Assembly (NCBI RefSeq): GCF_964355755.1
Contig: NC_092676.1
Location: 22,116,288-22,180,287, forward strand
Length of the DNA: 64,000 nucleotides
DNA from: Antedon mediterranea
Lineage: Eukaryota > Echinodermata > Crinoidea > Comatulida > Antedonidae
Direction of reading: 5' to 3'
Below, piece by piece: positions 12,201 to 21,200 of the stretch. The position numbers and the translations under genes are program-made. The stretch's first letter is position 1. The number at the start of each line of letters is the position of its first letter. Under the pieces are notes generated by a model, which was given only the letters and a program-made list of their open reading frames with translations, did not search any database and was not told the DNA's origin.

Positions 12201-15200
12201 AAAGATGAATGAATATTAATTAATATTTTAAAAGGTTAAAATTAGAACTTTCAAACCAGTGTGAATTCATCCAGCATAAATAAATTACGCTATTCATTTT
12301 TTCAGATAAAATTACTAACAATTTAAAATTATTACAGGAATATTATTGTGTTAATTCATTAATTGATATTTCCATAGGATAACAAATAGAATTTTAAAAA
12401 CAAGTGTAAATTCATCTAGCATGAATGAATTTTAATATTATTTTTTTTTTTTCAGATTAATTATAAGGAATCTTATTTTTTTTTAATAGTATTTTTGTTA
12501 TTAGTAATATTAAATAATATTTTAAACTATTATCTTGTTCATGCATGCAATCTCTTAATTATTGTTTAGTGATTTTGTATGAGAATGAAAATATAATGAC
12601 TGTATTATTTTACCATGTGATTCAAGTTTACTCGCAATCTATTAATTAATATTGTTGTAGTATGTGTATGCAACTTAGAATGTTCAAATTATCTATCATT
12701 TAAGTACAAGAGTTGATACTAAACCCCATGCAGTATAACTATAATGTTACTAATGTAGATAATTTATACATTTGACGAAACAGAGAGACACAAATAATTG
12801 ATATTGTAATTACTCCATGCTTATGCTGTGCATTCTTTTTCTATTTGAGGTACTTGTCTGATAATCAAATAAGTACATTGCCAGCCAATACATTTGCTAA
12901 TTTGACAGCATTGGAAGAACTGTAAGTGTATTGCTTTTTTACATATTTACAAGTTTGTCTTATTTACACAATAATAACAATTATTATTTTTATAGGTTAA
13001 AAATAGAACTTTAAAAACAGAATTTTAATATAATTTTTTCAGGTTAATTATAAGGAATCTTATTTTTTTTCAAATAGTATTTATTATTAGTATATTAAAT
13101 TATATTTTAAACTATTATCTTGTTCATGCATGCAATCACTGAATTATTGTTTAGTAATTTTGTATGAGAATGAAAATGTAAAGATTGTATTATTTTACTA
13201 TGATTTTCAAGTGTAAGAGTTTTTATCTATTTTATACTTGCAATCTATTAATTAATTGTTGTCTGTGTATGAAAGTTAGAATGTTTAAATTATCTTGATT
13301 TACCATTCAGTATATATTGACATCATTTTAAGTTCAATAGTTATACCCATACAGTATAAAGTATAATGTAGTATTACTAATGTAAATAATTTAAACAATT
13401 GAGGAAACAGAGAGACACAAATAATTGATATTGTAATTACTCCGTGTGCTTACTCTGTGCATTCTTTTTCTATTAAAGGTACTTGTATGATAATCAAATA
13501 AGTACATTGCCAGCCAATGCATTTGCTGGTTTGACAGCATTGAAATGGCTGTAAGTGTATTGCTTTGTTTATGTATATTTACAATTTTATCTTAATTTAC
13601 TTTTATATTACATTAATATAAATTAATATTTTAAAAGGTTAAAATTAGAACTTTCAAACCAGTGTGAATTCATCCAGCATAAATAAATTACGCTTTTCAT
13701 TTTGTCGGATACAAGTATTAACAATTTTAATATATTACAGGAATATTATTATGTTAAATCATTAATTGATATTTCCATAGGATAAAAAATAGAATTTTAA
13801 AAACAAGTGTAAATTCATCTAGCATGAATGAATTTTAATATTTGTTTTTCAGATTAATTATAAGAAATCTTATTTTTTTTTAATAGTATTTATTATTAGT
13901 AATAGGCCTATTAAATAATATTTTAAACTATTATCTTGTTCATTCTTACAAATCTCTTAATTATTGTTTAGTAATTTTGTATGAGAATGAAAATTTAATG
14001 ACTGTATTATTCTACTATGATTTTCAAGTGTAAGAGTTTTTATCTATGTTATACTTGCAATCTATTAATTAATTGTTGTCTGTGTATGAAAGTTAGAATG
14101 TTTAAATTATCTTGATTTACCATTCAGTATATTGACATCATTTTAAGTTCAATAGTTATACCCATACAGTATAAAGTATAATGTAGTATTACTAATGTAA
14201 ATAATTTAAACAATTGAGGAAACAGAAAGACAGAAATTATTGATATTGTATTTACTCCATGTGCTTACTCTGTGCATTCTTTTTCTATTGGAGGTACTTG
14301 GATGGTAATCAAATAAGTACATTGCCAGCCAATACATTTGCTGGTTTGACAGCATTGAAATATCTGTAAGTGTATTGCTTTGTTTATGTATATTGTCACA
14401 AAATGTATTTATGAATTTGCTTTTCCTTCATCCAATCTACATGGTAGATGGATGAAGATATTGTTTTTAATCACGTGACTATGTGGCGTAGGTTTTTTTA
14501 AATATATCTATATATATATATTGTTGTTGTTTATATATAATTTGTTATTGAGCTATGGAGAATTACTTCTTTTTCCGGAATAAAAGATGAATGAATGAAT
14601 GAATATTGATTAATATTGCAATAGGTTAAAATTAGAACTTTAAAACCAGTGTGAATTCATCCAGCATTAATAAATTACGCTATTCATTTTTGTCAGAAAC
14701 AGTATTAACAATTGAAAATTATTACAGTATTGTTATTGTGTTAATTCATATTTCCATAGAATAAAAAATAGGACTTTAAAAACAGGTGTACATTAATCCA
14801 GTAAATGACTGAATTATGATATTACTTCGATATTAACAATTAAGGAGTTTTATTTTTTTAAATAATTTGTATTAATAATATTAAATAATTATGAAACTAA
14901 TATCTCTTTCAAACTTTCAATTACTTAATTAATTGTAGCAATGTTGTATGAGAAATAAAATGTTAAAATTATCTTAATTTAACATAGTATATATGTTGAC
15001 ATCATTCAAGTAATAAAGTTGACACTAAACCCATGCAGTATAACTATAATGTTACTAATGTAGATAATTTATACATTTGAGGAAACAGAGAGACACAAAC
15101 AATTGATATTGTAATTACTTCATGCTTATTCTGTGCATTCTTTTTCTATTTGAGGTACTTGTATGAAAATCAAATAACTACATTGCCAGCCAATACATTT

Positions 15201-18200
15201 GCTAATTTGACAACATTGGAAGAACTGTAAGTGTATTGCTTTTTTACATATTTACAAGTTTGTCTTTATTTACTAATTATATTACACATTAATAACAATT
15301 ATTATTTTTATAGGTTAAAAATAGAACTTTAAAAACAGAATTTTTAATATTATTTTTTCAGGTTAATTATAAGGAGTCTTATTTTTTTTCAAATAGTATT
15401 TATTATTAGTATATTAAATTATATTTTAAACTATTATCTTGTCCATGCTTGAAATCACTTAATTATTGTTTAGTAGTTTTGTATGAGAATGAAAATGTAA
15501 AGATTGTATTATTTTACCATGAAATTCAAGTGTAAGAGTTTTTATCTATGTTATACTTGCAATCTATTAATTAATTGTTGTCTGTGTATGAAAGTTAGAA
15601 TGTTTAAATTATCTTGATTTACCATTCAGTATATATTGACATCATTTTAAGTTCAATAGTTATACCCATACAGTATAAAGTATAATGTAGTATTACTAAT
15701 GTAAATAATTTAAACATTTGAGGAAACAGAAAGACACAAATAATTGATATTGTAATTACTCCATGTGCTTACTCTGTGCATTCTTTTTCTATTAAAGGTA
15801 CTTGTATGATAATCAAATAAGTACATTGCCAGCCAATGCATTTGCTGGTTTGACAGCATTGAAATGGCTGTAAGTGTATTTCTTTGTTTATGTATATTTA
15901 CAATTTTATCTTAATTTACTTTTATATTACATTAATATAAATTAATATTTCAAAAGGTTAAAATTAGAACTTTCAAACCAGTGTGAATTCATCCAGCATA
16001 AATAAATTAGGCTTTTCATTTTGTCAGATACAAGTATTAAAAATGTTATAATATTACAATAATATTATTGTGTTAATTCATTAATTGATATTTCCATAGG
16101 ATAAAAAATAGATTTTTAAAAACAAGAATAAATTCATCTAGCATGAATGAATTTTAATATTTGTTTTTCAGATTAATTATAAGGAATCTTATTTTTTTTA
16201 AATAGTATTTATTATTAGTAATATTAAATAATATTTTAAACTATTATCTTGTTCATGCATGCAATCTCTTAATTATTGTTTAGTGATTTTGTATGAGAAT
16301 GAAAATTTAATGACTGTATTATTTTACCATGTGATTCTAGTTTACTTGCAATCTATTAATTAATATTGTTGTAGTATGTGTATGCAAATTAGAATGTTCA
16401 CATTATCTATCATTTAAGTACAAGAGTTGATACTAAACCCCATGCAGTATAACTATAATATTACTAATGTAGATAATTTATACATTTGACGAAACAGAGA
16501 GACACAAATAATTGATATTGTAATTACTCCATGCTTATGCTGTGCATTCTTTTTCTATTGGAGGTACTTGAATGATAATCAAATAAGTACATTGCCAGCC
16601 AATGCATTTGCTGGTTTGACAGCATTGATACGCCTGTAAGTGTATTGCTTTGTCTACTTATATTTACAATTTTATCTTAATTTACTATTTTATTATGCTA
16701 ATATTAATTAATTTTTCAATAGGTTAAAATTAGGACTTTCAAACCAGTGTGAATTCATCCAGCATAAATAAATTAGGCTTTTCATTTTGTCTGATACAAG
16801 TATTAACAATTTAAAAATATTGCATGTGTTTTTGTGTTAATTCATTAATTAATATTTCTATAGGATAAAAAAATACTAGAATTTAAAACAAAAGTGTAAA
16901 TTCATCCAGCATGAATGAATTTTAATTTTTTTTTTTCAGATTAATTATAAGGAATCTTAATTTTTTTAAATAGTATTTATTATTAGTAATATTAAATAAT
17001 ATTTTATTAAACTAATATCTTGTTCATGCTTGCAATCACTTAATTATTGTGTTTTATAATAATTGTGTATGAGAATGAAATTGTAAGACCTGTATTAGTT
17101 TACAATGAGATTCAAGAGTTTATCTATGTTATACTTGCAATATATTAATTAATTGTTGTCTGTGTATGAAAGTTAGAATGTTTAAATTATCTTGATTTAC
17201 CATTTAGTATATATTGACATCATTTAAGTAGGCCTACAATAGCTGAAACTATAATACGCATGCAGTATAACTATGATGTAGTTACTAATGTAAATAATCT
17301 AAAAATTTGAGGAAACAGAGACACAAATAATTGATTATTGTCTGCTTATTCTGTGCATTCTTTTTTTATTTGAGGTCCTTGTCTGATAATCAAATAAGTA
17401 CATTGCCAGCCAATGCATTTGGTGATTTGACAGCATTGGAAAAACTGTGTATTGTTTTGTCTATTTATATTTACAATTTTATCTTAGTTTACTGTTATAT
17501 TACATTAATATTAATTAATATTTCAATAGGTTAAAATTAGAAATTTAGACCATACCAGTCGTTGTCTGCGTTAGGGATGGTCGTATTCCTAGTAGCTTTC
17601 TTAGGTAAGTTTTCGGATATATCGCATTTCACGGGAGCTTTGAAAGAAACTTAGTTTTTTTTATAATAAATCTGAAAATAACAGTCTTGAAACTTCCAAA
17701 ATGGTGTCAAAAGCAAGAAAAAATAGTAAACACTATATTCTAGGAATTATTTATAATAAAGTGACGTCACTAATAATTACTTTCAGGTGTTGAAATTAAT
17801 AAATAGTGATATTTCTTGAGTTAATAATCGAAATTCGCTGATACTTGGTAAATAGCTTGTATACGGTGATAGGGTTGCCAGGGCATTTAAAGCTTTCGCC
17901 CAATTTGTTCGTATCGAATATGAACGACCCTGTTTCAATGTGCCCTTGTTTTTTCTTGTTTCAAAGTGCTCCGGTCTCCCCTACTGAAATACGCACAGTA
18001 AACAAAAATGATACAATTAATATATTTTATGACACAATGTCCTGTGTTTTTTCATTATTTAGTCATTTTATGACTTAACATTTTTATTATTAATAATATT
18101 TTATCAGTATTGTTAGATCCATATTATTTGATGATTAATTTACTAGCATTACTATATTATATATATATATATATGTTTATTAAGCATATACTTATTGTTG

Positions 18201-21200
18201 TACCGGGATCCGGGTACATTGAAACACTTAAGTAGTTAATTTAATTAGCCTCCTCAACGAAAATTACCAAAGTTTTTTTTTTCTTTTTGACTTTAGTAAT
18301 ACTGAATGACACCCATTACTTGCTTTTGACACAATTTTGGAAGTTTCAAGACTAATATTTTCAGATTTATTATAAAAAAACTAAATTTCTTTCAAAGCTC
18401 CCGTGAAATGCGATATATCCGAAAACTTACCTAAGAAAGCTACTAGGAATACGACCATCCCTAACGCAGACAACGACTGGTATGGTCGACGACGCGTCTT
18501 TAATCAAAGCAGAGAAATCTGCAACAATTATAACGGTGATAGAGGGTGTGTAAAGACAAACTGCAATGTAGCTCACATTTGTTTGTTATGTAAAGGCCAC
18601 TCACAGTCAGCGTACAGGTGGTCAAAAAACGGACAAGGGCCTCAAGTGATAGGGGCCACTGCAAAACGTTAAACGAAACCGCTAACTTTAAAACCAAAGC
18701 TGGTTTGGTGTTGGTTTTGTTGGCAAACCAAAATCCACCTTTATTATTCAATTATCCATCCAATTCTCAACTTTAGTTCTGTTATTTTTATTTCTATTTC
18801 GAAAACTCAGTCTACGCGCATTCAGCGTCTGCATAACCGTTTTTTACGCTACATCAGCCACAACCAGAATCCTGATTTTCATTTCCATGTCCAATCTGCT
18901 GAGTCCCGTAGAACCTTTTTTGATCTTGTTTTTTTTTGTATAAATGTCTTAATTCTTTATTTGACTGTAACTTAGTTAGTCATTTTTATCTTAGAGTCCC
19001 TAGTCATCGTCTTAAAAGAAATCCTACTTTTCATATTCCTGTAGAGTAAATGTTTTTAAAAATGGTTTTATTAGTAGATTAAGTCAAACTTATAATTCTT
19101 TTACTTTAAGAAACCCTCAGTTAGATATCTTTATTAATAATTTCCGTAAGTTTCGCAACATTGTTAGTAGTTTAGTTTAATATTTTGTTTTTGTATGTGT
19201 ACGTGTTTGTCTGTGTTCCCTCCTGTAAGTGGTGAACCATGAGTTCACTGTTGGTTGGGAAATGAAATAAATAAATAAACTACGACACAACAATAACTAC
19301 CTCTATAAATATTGAACAGCTACATAAGCATATGGCACTGTGTCCAAACACGTATCTAAAGAACTAGTGTTAGACGGGTTGGTATATGGTTTTTCAAATT
19401 TCAAATCACTTCCAGAGCAATCGATTGAATGTAAGAACTTAAAATCGTCTACAAGGTAACCCGATACGGTTGCTGAATTGATAAAAACAGAAGTTACCAA
19501 GGGATATTTATTAGACCCATAGAACGTTATTCCATACAAACAATATCGCATAAACCCTATCGGCATCGCAGAAGGCAAATATTCCCACAAAAAGAGACTA
19601 ATCTTTGACTTGTCCGCAACCCGAGCTTGAACGAACTTATAGATATAGATCAGTATTCACTACAGTACGTCAAAATAGACGACGCTATTAGAATTATAAA
19701 AAACCAGGGTCGTGGAGCATTATTGATAAAAACAGATATAACCGACGCATTCAAAATAATACCCATCCACCCAGGACTCAGAGGCTACCATGGAATTAAA
19801 TGGAACGAACAATATTACTTCTTTAAACAATTTTTTTTTTTGCTGTCGTTCAAGTCCAAAAACATTTGACACACTATTTATTATTTGGACAACATCATAC
19901 AATACATTATTGTTTTGATTAACCCTCTACTCGTCTCTAATGATGATCTGGGTTCTTTAACTTGCATATAAATTTAAAATGAATAAACTGGACCTACGGT
20001 TTATAGTCCTTATCCGTCCGAGAAGACTTGCCGATATTGTTGGCTCTTTAGGTATGGTAAACTGTGCCATTGCCTTAATCGCCCGTCCATTTGACTCGCT
20101 TCAATAAAAACATCAGCATAAGAGTTGACACTATACCCATGTTTTATTAAATGTTTTAAGCCACAGATAATAATAAATCATGAAAATTAATTTTTACAAC
20201 TCAGTTATGGAATTAAAGTTTTATAAATGATTCTGATTTTGTACGGCATATACCAGAAAAATAAATAGTTTGTCTTTCAACAGGAGGTTAGAAAACAATA
20301 CTATAACTACCATTGAACCAGATGCATTCTCTTCTTTTGCTTCATCACTTTCACATTTGTAAGTTAGCCCTGTAATTTATATACAGTGTGAATTTTATTA
20401 TTTGGTTTTCTTTTTCATGCTTTGATGAGATTAACTAAACAATTTAATAAATAATTTACAGTATAGCTTTGCGTCATCTGACGTGATCATACTTTATACT
20501 AAGTAGGCCTACATTTGAGAATACTTGAGGACTTCTCAGGATACGGTGGGCATTGAAGCGACGACTTCCAAAAAATCACAATATTGGCATTCAATACCTC
20601 TTATAAACAAAGATTTACGATTTAATTGTTAATATCTGTAGTTGTCAAAATCTACTTATTGTTACTTCTGTACACAAAAAAAAGTATGTTGAAATATGTG
20701 AACTGAATATTAAAGAACATCGGGTAGAATATTACTGAGTAAATAAATAATTAATTAAATTTACCTACTACAACCATGATCACCTGTTTTTTAAACCACT
20801 TTGGAAGTAACAAAAATCTGAAACCTTACCTTCTAACCATTATTATACTGGTATTTTCTATCTTTCGTTTTAAAAATCACTTTGCACGTAAAATAAAGAA
20901 CTTTACAAAAATGATCACTTAATACTAACCGTAAAACTTATTATTTTTATTTTAGGTATCTCATAGGCAACAGTTTACGGGTTTACAGTGATAAGACGTT
21001 TAAAGAATTGGCAGTCTTAAGAGTATTGTAAGTAATGATAGATCTGCATTTGACAATTTGCTATTATCAAACTACTAGTTTTTAGTCGCGTGCAAACGCG
21101 ACTCTTACAGCTCATTATGTCGGTGAGTCAGTCGGTAAACACTAACTCAAATGTGAGCACGCGACTGCAGCCATGTATATGGCCTTGTTAGTTACAGGGT

